Below are positions 25,544-32,045 of a DNA stretch of 32,045 bases, in pieces. The notes beneath the pieces were generated by a model, which did no database searches, was not told where the DNA came from, and saw only the letters and a program-made list of their open reading frames with translations. Origin of the DNA: Ruminococcus sp. UBA4350 (lineage in GTDB: Bacteria; Bacillota; Clostridia; Oscillospirales; Ruminococcaceae); the NCBI GenBank assembly GCA_002394125.1, contig DGSY01000109.1, positions 1,220-33,264 of the forward strand. The letters are read 5' to 3'. The first letter of the stretch is position 1, and each line of letters opens with the position of its first letter. The position numbers and the translations under genes are program-made.

Positions 25544-26608
25544 TCAGCCGGCTGTTGATGTGATCTCCTCCGGCAGGCAGATTCGGAATGCCGTCGGGAG
25601 GGCGGTCTCGCTTTGCAGCTGCGCCGCCGTCACCCATGTGAACGGCGCGGGCATTTTCGTCACGAGCAGATGCACCGCTGTCATATGCCATTCGATATGC
25701 GTAAAAATATGCACACAATGCCGGACGGAAACGATCTCAGCCGCGCCGGTCTGCCAAACCGCCGCCGTGTCGAGTGCCGCCTGTGCATCGCGTCTGCCGT
25801 CCAGATGCGGCAGCTCCCAGAGTCCTGCGAGCAGGCCGGATGCGGGACGCTTCTGCACGGCGATCCGGTCGCCGCACTGCAAAATATAAACTGTGTATTC
25901 TTCGATCCTGCGCGGTTTTTTCGCTTTCCGGACAGGGTATTCCGCGATCGTGTCCGTGCGGTACGCAGCGCATTCCGCCGCGAGCGGACATTCCGCGCAG
26001 TGCGGTGCGCCGTTCGGAACGCAGACCGTCGCGCCGAGCTCCATGAGCGCCTGCGTGAGCGTGCCGCGATCCTTCGTTTTTTCGTAAACGCCGCGGAGCT
26101 GCTGCCGCACATCCCGCTTGACGGACTGCTCATCGACGCATCGCCCGTCGGCGGTCAGCCGCGCCCAGACGCGCAGCACATTGCCGTCCACAGCCGGCTC
26201 CGGCAGATCAAAGCAGATCGAGCCGATCGCGCCGGCGGTGTAGTCACCGATTCCGGCAAGCGAACGGATATCCTCGTATCTGCGCGGAAATTCGCCGCCG
26301 AACTCTGTCATGATCTGCTGCGCGGCCTTTTGCAGATTGCGAGCGCGGCTGTAATAGCCGAGCCCCTCCCAGAGCTTCATCAGCGCATCATGACTGCATC
26401 CGGCGAGCGCTCCGATATCCGGCAGCGCCGCCAGAAACCGCGCATAATAGGGCTTGACGGCCTCCACTCTGGTCTGCTGGAGCATGATCTCCGAGAGCCA
26501 GACATGATACGGCTCACGGTCTCTGCGCCACGGCAGATCGCGCGCATTCTCCGCGAACCATTCCGGCAGCAGCGCCGCGATCCGGTTCAGCTTTTCCAGT
26601 GTCTCCAT
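25544..26608 (-). CDS. mutY: A/G-specific adenine glycosylase
   Basis: A 354-residue base-excision repair enzyme that removes adenine opposite 8-oxoguanine. It shows the helix-hairpin-helix region (LAGIGDYTAGAI), the catalytic Glu in SEIMLQQTRVEAV, the catalytic Asp in VDGNVLRVWAR, and the [4Fe-4S] ligands in CVPNGAPHCAECPLAAEC (C-x7-C-x2-C-x5-C, one residue longer in the first gap than E. coli MutY). The C-terminal NUDIX-like domain that recognises 8-oxoG is present (KRPASGLLAGLWELPHL). The ribosome site is weak. It starts 18 bp after glnN with no terminator between, suggesting co-transcription. Confidence 0.93.
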   Translation of the reverse strand: METLEKLNRIAALLPEWFAENARDLPWRRDREPYHVWLSEIMLQQTRVEAVKPYYARFLAALPDIGALAGCSHDALMKLWEGLGYYSRARNLQKAAQQIMTEFGGEFPRRYEDIRSLAGIGDYTAGAIGSICFDLPEPAVDGNVLRVWARLTADGRCVDEQSVKRDVRQQLRGVYEKTKDRGTLTQALMELGATVCVPNGAPHCAECPLAAECAAYRTDTIAEYPVRKAKKPRRIEEYTVYILQCGDRIAVQKRPASGLLAGLWELPHLDGRRDAQAALDTAAVWQTGAAEIVSVRHCVHIFTHIEWHMTAVHLLVTKMPAPFTWVTAAQLQSETALPTAFRICLPEEITSTAG

Positions 26609-26626
26609 TCTGCGCGGTGACGGAGA

Positions 26627-28732
26627 TCAGATGTTATACAGGATCTCGGAGTAAGCCGGGAACGGCCACTTGTCCTGCGGGATCAGTATCTCCAGCGCAT
26701 CTGCGGTCGTGCGCAGGCGCTCCATTGCCGGAATAACGGTCTTGCGGTAGGTCTCCGCAGTCTGAATGACGCCGTCCGCCCGGACAGCCTTCTGGATCGC
26801 CTCTCGCAGATCGTCGATTGCATCATAGAGTCCGGCGGTCAGGTCGCTGATCTGTGCGGCAAGCGCATCCTCAACAGCCGTGCTGATCCGCAGCATCGGG
26901 GAGATCTTCTCCTTTGCACTGATCGCATCGCAGAGCTCCTTTGTATACGCGATGCAGACCGGCAGGATCTTCTTGCGCGCCATATCGAGCATGGTCTTTG
27001 CCTCAATGCCGACGGTCTTGCTGTAATTGTCGAGCAGGATCTCCTTGCGGGAAACGATCTCCGCACGGTTCAGAACATTCTGCTCCTCGAAGATCGCGAC
27101 AAATTCCGGCCGGTCGTACTGCATGAGCGACTCGACGGTCGAAGGATAATTCGGCAGACCGCGCCGTCTGCATTCCGCAGCCCATTCGTCGCCGTAGCCG
27201 TTGCCGTTAAAGATGATATCCTTATGCTCACGGATCGTGCGGACGATCAGGTCATGGAGCGCTGTCTGGAAATCGTCAGCCTTTTCCAGCTCATCGCAGA
27301 ACTGCGTGATCTCATGCGCAAAGATCGTATTCATGACGAAATTGAAGCAGGAGATCGAATCCGCCGAGCCGAGCATCCGGAATTCAAACTTGTTGCCGGT
27401 GAATGCCATCGGGGATGTACGGTTGCGGTCGGTGGTATCCTTGCGGAACTGCGGCATTGCATCGACGCCGAGATTGAAGCGCACCTTGCCGAGGCCGTCC
27501 AGCGGATTGCCGGATTCGATCGCATTCAGCACGCGCTGGAGATCGTCACCGATGAACACGGAGATGACGGTCGGAGGCGCTTCGTTGCCCCCGAGACGGC
27601 AGTCATTTCCGGCGGATGCGGACGAGAGCCGGATCAGCGGCGCATACTCATGCACACCCTTGAGAAATGCACAAAGCACGAGCAGGAACTGCATATTGTC
27701 CTGCGGAGTATCGCCGGGGTCGAGCAGATTCTGGCCGTCATCGGTCGAGAGCGACCAGTTGTTGTGCTTGCCGGAGCCGCTGATGCCCGCGAACGGCTTT
27801 TCGTGGAGCAGACAGACCAGACCGTGCTTCAGAGCGGTCTTTTTCATCAGCTCCATCGTCAGCTGATTGTGGTCGGCGGCGATATTGGATGTAGTATAGA
27901 CCGGCGCAAGCTCATGCTGTGCCGGCGCGACCTCATTGTGTTCGGTCTTTGCGTAGATGCCGAGCTTCCACAGCTCGACATCCAGCTCCCGCATGAAATC
28001 GGAAACGCGCTGCGTCAGATTGCCGAAATAGTGATCGTCCATTTCCTCGCCCTTCGGCGGCTTTGCACCGAACAGCGTTCTGCCGGTGAGGATCAGATCC
28101 TCGCGCGCATCGTAGCTGGCCTTGTCGATCAGGAAATATTCCTGCTCCGGGCCGACATTCGTCATGACGCGCTGCACCTTGTCATTGCCGAACAGACGGA
28201 GCATCCGGACGCTTGCGCGGCTGACGGCCTCCATCGAACGGAGCAGCGGTGTTTTCTTATCCAGCACCTCGCCGGTATAGGAAACAAATCCGGTCGGGAT
28301 GCAGAGTGTTCTGTCCTTGATAAACGCATCGGAGGTCGGGTCCCATGCGGTATAGCCGCGCGCCTCGAATGTTGCGCGGAGACCGCCGGACGGGAACGAG
28401 GATGCATCCGATTCGCCCTTGATGAGCTCCTTGCCGGAGAAATCGAGGATGACGCCGCCCTCTGCCGGAATGATGAAGGCATCGTGCTTTTCGGCAGTGA
28501 CACCGGTCATCGGCTGGAACCAGTGCGTGAAGTGCGTCGCGCCGTGCTCCAGCGCCCACTCCTTCATCGCGGCCGCGACCGTGTTCGCGATCTCAGGCTG
28601 CAGCTGGGAACCGCTCTGGATCGTCCTGCGGATCGCCTGATAGATGTCCTTCGGGAGCCTCTCGTGCATCACTCTGTCACTGAAGACGTTGACTCCATAG
28701 ATTGCCGGTACCGAGTATGCCTTGTCTTTCAT
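26627..28732 (-). CDS. glnN: Glutamine synthetase type III
   Basis: A 701-residue GSIII, the usual length of the family. It makes glutamine from glutamate, ammonia and ATP in the cytoplasm. GSIII motifs are visible: HWFQPMTGVTAEKHDAF, GPEQEYFLIDK, FGNLTQRVSDFMRELD, GSGKHNNWSLSTDDG, and NRTSPMAFTGNKFEFRMLGS near the C-terminal part of the active site. ATG 28732 is preferred because GAGGAA lies 5 nt upstream; the frame can extend to 28843 but that segment is a structured leader. It heads a transcript with mutY, an unknown gene and pyrE. Expression is probably controlled by the long structured leader, and the neighbouring genes are the ammonium transporter and asparagine synthetase. Confidence 0.95.
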   Translation of the reverse strand: MKDKAYSVPAIYGVNVFSDRVMHERLPKDIYQAIRRTIQSGSQLQPEIANTVAAAMKEWALEHGATHFTHWFQPMTGVTAEKHDAFIIPAEGGVILDFSGKELIKGESDASSFPSGGLRATFEARGYTAWDPTSDAFIKDRTLCIPTGFVSYTGEVLDKKTPLLRSMEAVSRASVRMLRLFGNDKVQRVMTNVGPEQEYFLIDKASYDAREDLILTGRTLFGAKPPKGEEMDDHYFGNLTQRVSDFMRELDVELWKLGIYAKTEHNEVAPAQHELAPVYTTSNIAADHNQLTMELMKKTALKHGLVCLLHEKPFAGISGSGKHNNWSLSTDDGQNLLDPGDTPQDNMQFLLVLCAFLKGVHEYAPLIRLSSASAGNDCRLGGNEAPPTVISVFIGDDLQRVLNAIESGNPLDGLGKVRFNLGVDAMPQFRKDTTDRNRTSPMAFTGNKFEFRMLGSADSISCFNFVMNTIFAHEITQFCDELEKADDFQTALHDLIVRTIREHKDIIFNGNGYGDEWAAECRRRGLPNYPSTVESLMQYDRPEFVAIFEEQNVLNRAEIVSRKEILLDNYSKTVGIEAKTMLDMARKKILPVCIAYTKELCDAISAKEKISPMLRISTAVEDALAAQISDLTAGLYDAIDDLREAIQKAVRADGVIQTAETYRKTVIPAMERLRTTADALEILIPQDKWPFPAYSEILYNI

Positions 28733-28930
28733 CTTTATTCCTCGCTGTGGCAAAATCCACGAATGTGGTTTTGCCGAATACGGCACCCGGTGCGTCAGCA
28801 CCGATGGTGCAGTTTGAAAGTACTGCATCGGCAGGACTTTCAAACTTCCCTCCTGCTGCGTTTCTGGATAAAGGAAAAGGCGCCTTGAGACAGTTTCCCT
28901 GTCTCAAAGCGCCTTTGCTTTTCTTGCCCC
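28733..28930 (-). promoter_or_regulatory. Structured 5' leader of glnN, candidate RNA regulatory element
   Basis: About 190 nt lie between the promoter and the glnN start. On the - strand RNA, in order: a terminator-like hairpin (28876-28916); an 11-bp perfect stem AGTTTGAAAGT / ACTTTCAAACT (28846-28836 with 28821-28811), extended by CTGC/GCAG to a 4-nt loop; four alternating segments in which GCACC and GGTGC (28806-28810, 28798-28802, 28789-28793, 28783-28787) can pair in mutually exclusive ways; and a hairpin GGCAAAACCAC-ATTC-GTGGATTTTGCC (28775-28749) ending just before the Shine-Dalgarno. I know no Rfam class with this layout. The ligand or factor is unknown. Confidence 0.6.
28872..28916 (-). 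terminator. Intrinsic terminator-like hairpin just after the glnN promoter
   Basis: An 18-bp stem between 28899-28916 and 28876-28893 with loop GGAAA, followed on the - strand by TTTTCCTTT. The single imperfect position is a G-U wobble in - strand RNA but a C-A mismatch in + strand RNA, so selection acts on the - strand. It is either an attenuator in the glnN leader, the terminator of the upstream amt gene, or both. Confidence 0.75.
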
Positions 28931-28958
28931 ATTATAAAACTGTGATTCCGGATGTCAA
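28931..28958 (-). promoter_or_regulatory. Sigma-A promoter of glnN
   Basis: TTGACA (28953-28958), a 16-bp spacer and TATAAT (28931-28936) on the - strand. The RNA should begin near 28924, only about 10 nt before the terminator-like hairpin. The remaining 28959-29063 is AT-rich and shows no gene. Confidence 0.8.
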
Positions 28959-29063
28959 TACTTTTGTACTATTGTATGCATTTTGTCATATGCTTCATGT
29001 ATAGTATTTATATGGATTTCCTATACCGTGCGCCTGTACCGGGATCTGCCGCCGGTATGCCGG

Positions 29064-30815
29064 TCACTCAACGTCCTGCAGCGCGTCGTAGTTCTCCTCT
29101 CCGGTCCGCACCTTGATGACGCGGCTGACGTTGTAGACGAAGATCTTGCCGTCACCGATGTGGCCCGTGTATAAAGCCTTTTTCGCCGCCTCAACAACAC
29201 TGTCCACGCTGATCTTCGAGATGATGACCTCGACCTTGACCTTCGGCAGGAGCGTGGAGTCGACCACCGCGCCGCGGTAGCGCTCCGTGCTGCCCTTCTG
29301 CAGGCCGCAGCCCATGACCTGGGTCATCGTCATGCCCGTGACGCCGAGCTCGTTCAGCGCCGTCTTCAGCGCGTCGAACTTCGCCAGCTTGCAGATGATC
29401 GACACCTTGTGCATGCCCGTGTCGAGCTCCGGCACGAGGCCGGGCTCCCGCACGACCTTCACGGCCGCCGCCTTCACCGCTTCCGGCGCCGCCTCGTAGC
29501 TGTCGATCCCGAGGTCCGTGTTCTCGTTCGCTTCCGTATTCATGTTCGTCACGTCCGTGATCGCGAAGCCGGAGTACGCTGAGGTCAGCCCGTGCTCGTG
29601 GATGTCCAGGCCGTCGATCTCCACCTGCATGGGGACGCGCAGGCCAATCGCCTTGTCGATGAGCCTGAATATGACGAACATCACCGCGACCGCATATAAA
29701 ATGACGCTGGAAAAGCCCAGCAGCTGCACTCCAAGCTGCCGCAGGCCGCCGCCATAGAACAGGCCCGCGCCGACGCCGTCGGCTCCCGTGCTGAACAGGC
29801 CCACCGCGATCGTGCCCCAGATCCCGTTGACCATGTGCACCGACACGGCGCCGACGGGGTCGTCGATCTTCGCCTTCTGGTCGAAGAACTCAACGCTCAG
29901 CACGACGAGGAAGCCGGCCACGAGGCCGATGAAGAAGGCACCGGCCGGAGAGACGCAGTCGCAGGGCGCCGTGATGGCGACGAGGCCGGCGAGCGCAGCG
30001 TTGAACGTCATGGACACGTCCGGCTTGCCGTACTTGATCCAGGTGAAGAGCATCGCCGTGACGGTCGCGACCGCCGCCGCGAGGTTGGTGTTCATGAATG
30101 CCATGCCCGCGATCTCGGCGTTTTCAGCCGTCTCCATCGCCACGGTGGAGGCGCCGTTGAAGCCGAACCAGCAGAACCAAAGAATAAACACGCCCAGCGC
30201 GCACGCCGTCATGTTGTGCCCGGGGATGGCCCGCGCGTTGCCGTTCCTGTCATATTTCCCGATGCGGGGGCCGAGCATCCACGCGCCGAGGCAGGCGATC
30301 GCGCCGCCGACCATGTGCACGCAGGTGCTCCCGGCGAAGTCGTGGAAGCCCATCTGATAGAGCCAGCCGCCGCCCCAGATCCAGTGGCCGCTGATCGGAT
30401 AGACGAGGAGCGAGATCGCCGCCGAATAGACGCAGTACGCCTTGAAGTTGGTGCGCTCTGCCATCGAGCCGGACACGATCGTGGCCGCCGTCGCGCAGAA
30501 CACGGTCTGGAAGATCACGTAGACAAACAGCGGCAGATCCTGCGGGACGACGCTGTTCGCCGCGGTGTAGGCGCCGCGGATCATCGGGTCGAACCCGCCG
30601 ATCAGGGACCCTGTCCCCGCGAACATCAGGCCAAATCCGATCAGCCAGAAGCACGGCGTGCCGATACAGAAATCCATCATGTTCTTCATGAGGATGTTGC
30701 CCGTGTTCTTGGCCCTGGTGAGGCCGGCCTCGCAGAGCGCGAATCCGGCCTGCATGAAGTAGACGAGCGCCGCGCCGAGCAGCACCCACGTCACGCTAGT
30801 CACACTGATTTCCAT
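29064..30815 (-). CDS. amt: Ammonium transporter fused to a C-terminal P-II signalling domain
   Basis: 583 residues. Residues 1 to ~400 are an Amt channel with 11 helices: FQTVFCATAATIVSGSMAERT (Phe gate region), STCVHMVGG and SVHMVNGIWGT (the twin pore histidines). A linker of about 70 residues (HEHGLTSAYSGFAITD... AAVKVV) leads to a P-II/GlnK domain over the last ~115 residues (HKVSIICKLAKFDALKTAL, GCGLQKGSTERYRGA, LLPKVKVEVII, GDGKIFVYNVSRVIKVRTG). P-II normally plugs the Amt pore according to 2-oxoglutarate and ATP/ADP; here it is covalently attached. The T-loop Tyr51 of GlnK is Val, so classical uridylylation is impossible at that site. The start is supported by GGAGGG. Codon usage differs from genes before 29 kb. 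Confidence 0.93.
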   Translation of the reverse strand: MEISVTSVTWVLLGAALVYFMQAGFALCEAGLTRAKNTGNILMKNMMDFCIGTPCFWLIGFGLMFAGTGSLIGGFDPMIRGAYTAANSVVPQDLPLFVYVIFQTVFCATAATIVSGSMAERTNFKAYCVYSAAISLLVYPISGHWIWGGGWLYQMGFHDFAGSTCVHMVGGAIACLGAWMLGPRIGKYDRNGNARAIPGHNMTACALGVFILWFCWFGFNGASTVAMETAENAEIAGMAFMNTNLAAAVATVTAMLFTWIKYGKPDVSMTFNAALAGLVAITAPCDCVSPAGAFFIGLVAGFLVVLSVEFFDQKAKIDDPVGAVSVHMVNGIWGTIAVGLFSTGADGVGAGLFYGGGLRQLGVQLLGFSSVILYAVAVMFVIFRLIDKAIGLRVPMQVEIDGLDIHEHGLTSAYSGFAITDVTNMNTEANENTDLGIDSYEAAPEAVKAAAVKVVREPGLVPELDTGMHKVSIICKLAKFDALKTALNELGVTGMTMTQVMGCGLQKGSTERYRGAVVDSTLLPKVKVEVIISKISVDSVVEAAKKALYTGHIGDGKIFVYNVSRVIKVRTGEENYDALQDVE

Positions 30816-30840
30816 AATTTCCCTCCCATTTCCGGCATTG

Positions 30841-30872
30841 AAAAAGGCGCCTGTCCTTTCCTGACAGACGCC
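30841..30872 (-). terminator. Terminator-like hairpin in the amt leader
   Basis: In - strand RNA, 30872-30863 pairs with 30855-30846 (10 bp, one U-G wobble), loop AGGAAAG, followed by U5 (30845-30841). It lies between the likely promoter and the ribosome site of amt, so it is an attenuator candidate. The wobble is an A-C mismatch on the + strand. Confidence 0.7.
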
Positions 30873-30925
30873 ATTGTCCTTTGCCTTTGTGCTTTCGGTG
30901 CTGGGTTCCGGTTCCCGATGTGACT

Positions 30926-30955
30926 GTTTTATGCCGCCGGGTGCCGGAATGTCAA
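30926..30955 (-). promoter_or_regulatory. Probable promoter of amt, weak -10
   Basis: TTGACA (30950-30955) is perfect. The best -10 is TAAAAC (30926-30931, 18-bp spacer) or ATAAAA (17-bp), both poor, which could mean dependence on an activator. The leader would be about 105 nt and contains tandem GGAACC copies. Confidence 0.55.
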
Positions 30956-30992
30956 GCCGCGCATCATATCAAAATGCTATCGTATGCCATAT

Positions 30993-31021
30993 TTGACAGA
31001 TCGTTGCTGCTCTGCTATATC
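30993..31021 (+). promoter_or_regulatory. Sigma-A promoter of asnB
   Basis: TTGACA (30993-30998), a 17-bp spacer and TATATC (31016-31021), with TGC before the -10. It diverges from the amt promoter 37 bp away. No gene was seen in the 392-bp region 30816-31207, only these promoters and the two leaders. Confidence 0.75.
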
Positions 31022-31038
31022 TTTTCAATATACTTTTT

Positions 31039-31170
31039 GGATATCGATCCGCCGCGCGGATCACGCAGGAATACACGGCAAGGGCGCCGAAGAACGGATG
31101 CCCGCCGTGTGTTTTTTTGTGAATGCGGTCACGGATTGCTGATGCGAAACATTCTCACGGGCCGATATCC
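31039..31170 (+). promoter_or_regulatory. Structured asnB leader with closing stem, hairpin and terminator (attenuator candidate)
   Basis: GGATATCG (31039-31046) is the exact complement of CGATATCC (31163-31170) and could close a ~130-nt domain. Inside, GATCCGC (31046-31052) pairs with GCGGATC (31056-31062). A terminator hairpin follows (ACACGGC 31073-31079 with GCCGTGT 31104-31110, continued by GGGC 31082-31085 with GCCC 31100-31103) and then GT7 (31111-31118). No T-box consensus is present. Confidence 0.6.
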
Positions 31171-31207
31171 ACAGACGCATTGATCATGATCAGATCGGAG
31201 GTGCCAC

Positions 31208-32045
31208 ATGTGCTCGATACTTGCTTACTGTTCGGCGGACGCTGAGGAAGCCGTCGTGAAGGAGCTGCTCGCGAGGACCGCCAGCCGCGGCCCGGATATG
31301 AGCCGGATCCTGAATACAGGCTGCGGGTACCTCGGCTTCAACCGCCTCTCGATCATGGGGCTGACCCCGGAAGGAATGCAGCCGTTTGAGCAAGGCGGAC
31401 GCGCCCTTGTGTGCAACGGCGAGATCTACGGCTTCCGCCGGATCCGGGAAAAGCTTGAGCAGCGGGGCTGCCGTTTTTCCAGCGACAGCGACTGTGAGAT
31501 CCTCCTCCCGCTGTACGAGCGCCTGGGAAGCGGCATGTTCCGCGAGCTCGACGCGGAGTTCGCGCTGGTGCTGTACGACGGCGAGACCAGATCATACGTC
31601 GCGGCGCGGGACCCGATCGGGATCCGTCCCCTGTACTATGGCTACGACGCGGCTGGCGCGATCCTGTTCGCCTCCGAGCCGAAGAACCTGACCGGCGTCT
31701 GTGAGAAAATCTATCCCTTCCCTCCCGGCCACTACTACAAGGACGGCCTGTTCGTCTCCTACCGGGACATGTCGGACGTGCGCCACTACCGGTCGGATCC
31801 GATGCGCGTGATCTCCCGCAGCATCCGCGAGAAGCTGATCGTCGGCGTGAAGAAGCGCCTCGACGCGGACGCCCCGGTCGGCTTCCTGCTCTCCGGCGGC
31901 CTCGACTCCTCTCTCGTATGCGGTATCGCGGCCAGGATCCTGGATCGGCCGCTGAAGACCTTTTCCATCGGAATGGACAAGGACGCGATCGACCTGAAGT
32001 ACGCCAGGATGGTGGCGGATTACATCCACTCGAACCACCACGAGG
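31208..32045 (+). CDS. asnB: Glutamine-hydrolysing asparagine synthetase (3' end beyond the window)
   Basis: The first 279 residues are visible and the frame is open at the window end. The N-terminal Ntn glutaminase domain begins with MCSILAYC, where Cys2 becomes the nucleophile. SRGPD, GYLGFNRLSIMG, CNGEIYGFRRIRE and ARDPIGIRPLYYG are family landmarks. The synthetase domain begins with the ATP pyrophosphatase loop LLSGGLDSSLVCG. It converts aspartate to asparagine with glutamine as nitrogen donor. The ATG is preceded by GGAGGTG. It shares the altered codon usage of the amt gene and lies divergent from it. It could be an AsnB-like amidotransferase of another pathway, since only the N-terminal part is visible. 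Confidence 0.85.
   Translation, partial: MCSILAYCSADAEEAVVKELLARTASRGPDMSRILNTGCGYLGFNRLSIMGLTPEGMQPFEQGGRALVCNGEIYGFRRIREKLEQRGCRFSSDSDCEILLPLYERLGSGMFRELDAEFALVLYDGETRSYVAARDPIGIRPLYYGYDAAGAILFASEPKNLTGVCEKIYPFPPGHYYKDGLFVSYRDMSDVRHYRSDPMRVISRSIREKLIVGVKKRLDADAPVGFLLSGGLDSSLVCGIAARILDRPLKTFSIGMDKDAIDLKYARMVADYIHSNHHE

Noticed and set aside
28738..28843. Longer GlnN starting at 28843 (738 residues)
   Set aside because: The extra segment lies on RNA hairpins, has no ribosome site and is not part of the usual GSIII N-terminus; ATG 28732 has a good site.
27224..28888. A 554-codon + strand frame antisense to glnN
   Set aside because: It lacks a ribosome site and motifs and mirrors the codon structure of glnN.
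30816..30950. ANTAR antitermination site before amt
   Set aside because: The hairpin loop is AGGAAAG; the pair of hexanucleotide loops with A at position 1 and G at position 4 is missing.
31028..31207. T-box riboswitch before asnB
   Set aside because: No TGGNACCGCG-type antitermination box or stem I AGTA-bulge/GNUG elements could be found, although a terminator is present.
1..32045. CRISPR array, tRNA, rRNA, insertion sequence or phage genes
   Set aside because: No direct-repeat/spacer pattern, tRNA-like cloverleaf, transposase motif or terminal inverted repeats were noticed when reading both strands; a tRNAscan or ISfinder run would be needed to exclude them fully.

Overview
This looks like chromosome of a Gram-positive anaerobe of the Ruminococcus / Oscillospiraceae type. 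Two secreted proteins carry type I dockerin modules, so a cellulosome-like or cell-surface cohesin system probably exists elsewhere in the genome. There is a class III glutamine synthetase, a ferredoxin/NAD(P)H flavin-FeS complex typical of strict anaerobes, consensus sigma-A promoters with 16-18 bp spacers, and strong AGGAGG-type ribosome sites. No rRNA, tRNA, CRISPR array, insertion sequence or phage gene was recognised.

Layout. 1-5569: 3' part of a giant surface protein (BspA-like leucine-rich repeats, then repeated beta modules, then a dockerin). 5614-6222: thiamine ECF S-component ThiT. 6268-7656 (-): a D-Ala-D-Ala carboxypeptidase homologue that has lost its SxxK catalytic motif. 7971-13895 (+): an operon of NuoE-like, NuoF-like and NfnB/GltD-like subunits, which is the layout of Stn-type electron-bifurcating transhydrogenases, followed by a uracil/xanthine permease. 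13935-16956 (-): a three-gene ABC-2 exporter plus a VOC protein. 17184-18821 (-): secreted M6-like metalloprotease with an N-terminal dockerin. 19015-20598 (+): polytopic membrane protein. 20666-20977 (-): small unknown protein. 21211-23859 (+): P-type Ca2+ ATPase. 24110-28732 (-): probable operon glnN-mutY-unknown membrane protein-pyrE.

From about 29.05 kb the base and codon usage change (more GAC, TAC, AAC, AGG and GCC). This part holds an ammonium transporter fused to a P-II signalling domain (29064-30815, -) and the start of an asparagine synthetase (31208 to the window end, +). With glnN these form a nitrogen-assimilation cluster: ammonium uptake, glutamine synthesis and glutamine-dependent amide transfer.

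The most interesting non-coding signal is in that cluster. Each of the three nitrogen genes has a promoter followed by an untranslated leader containing an intrinsic-terminator-like hairpin. The glnN and amt hairpins share a design (GGCG/CGCC base, U-G wobble in the same place, GGAAA in the loop, then a U-run). The glnN leader also holds two further hairpins and a set of mutually exclusive GCACC/GGTGC pairings near the start codon. I recognise no described riboswitch class, T-box or ANTAR site, so these are candidates for an undescribed RNA-based nitrogen control.
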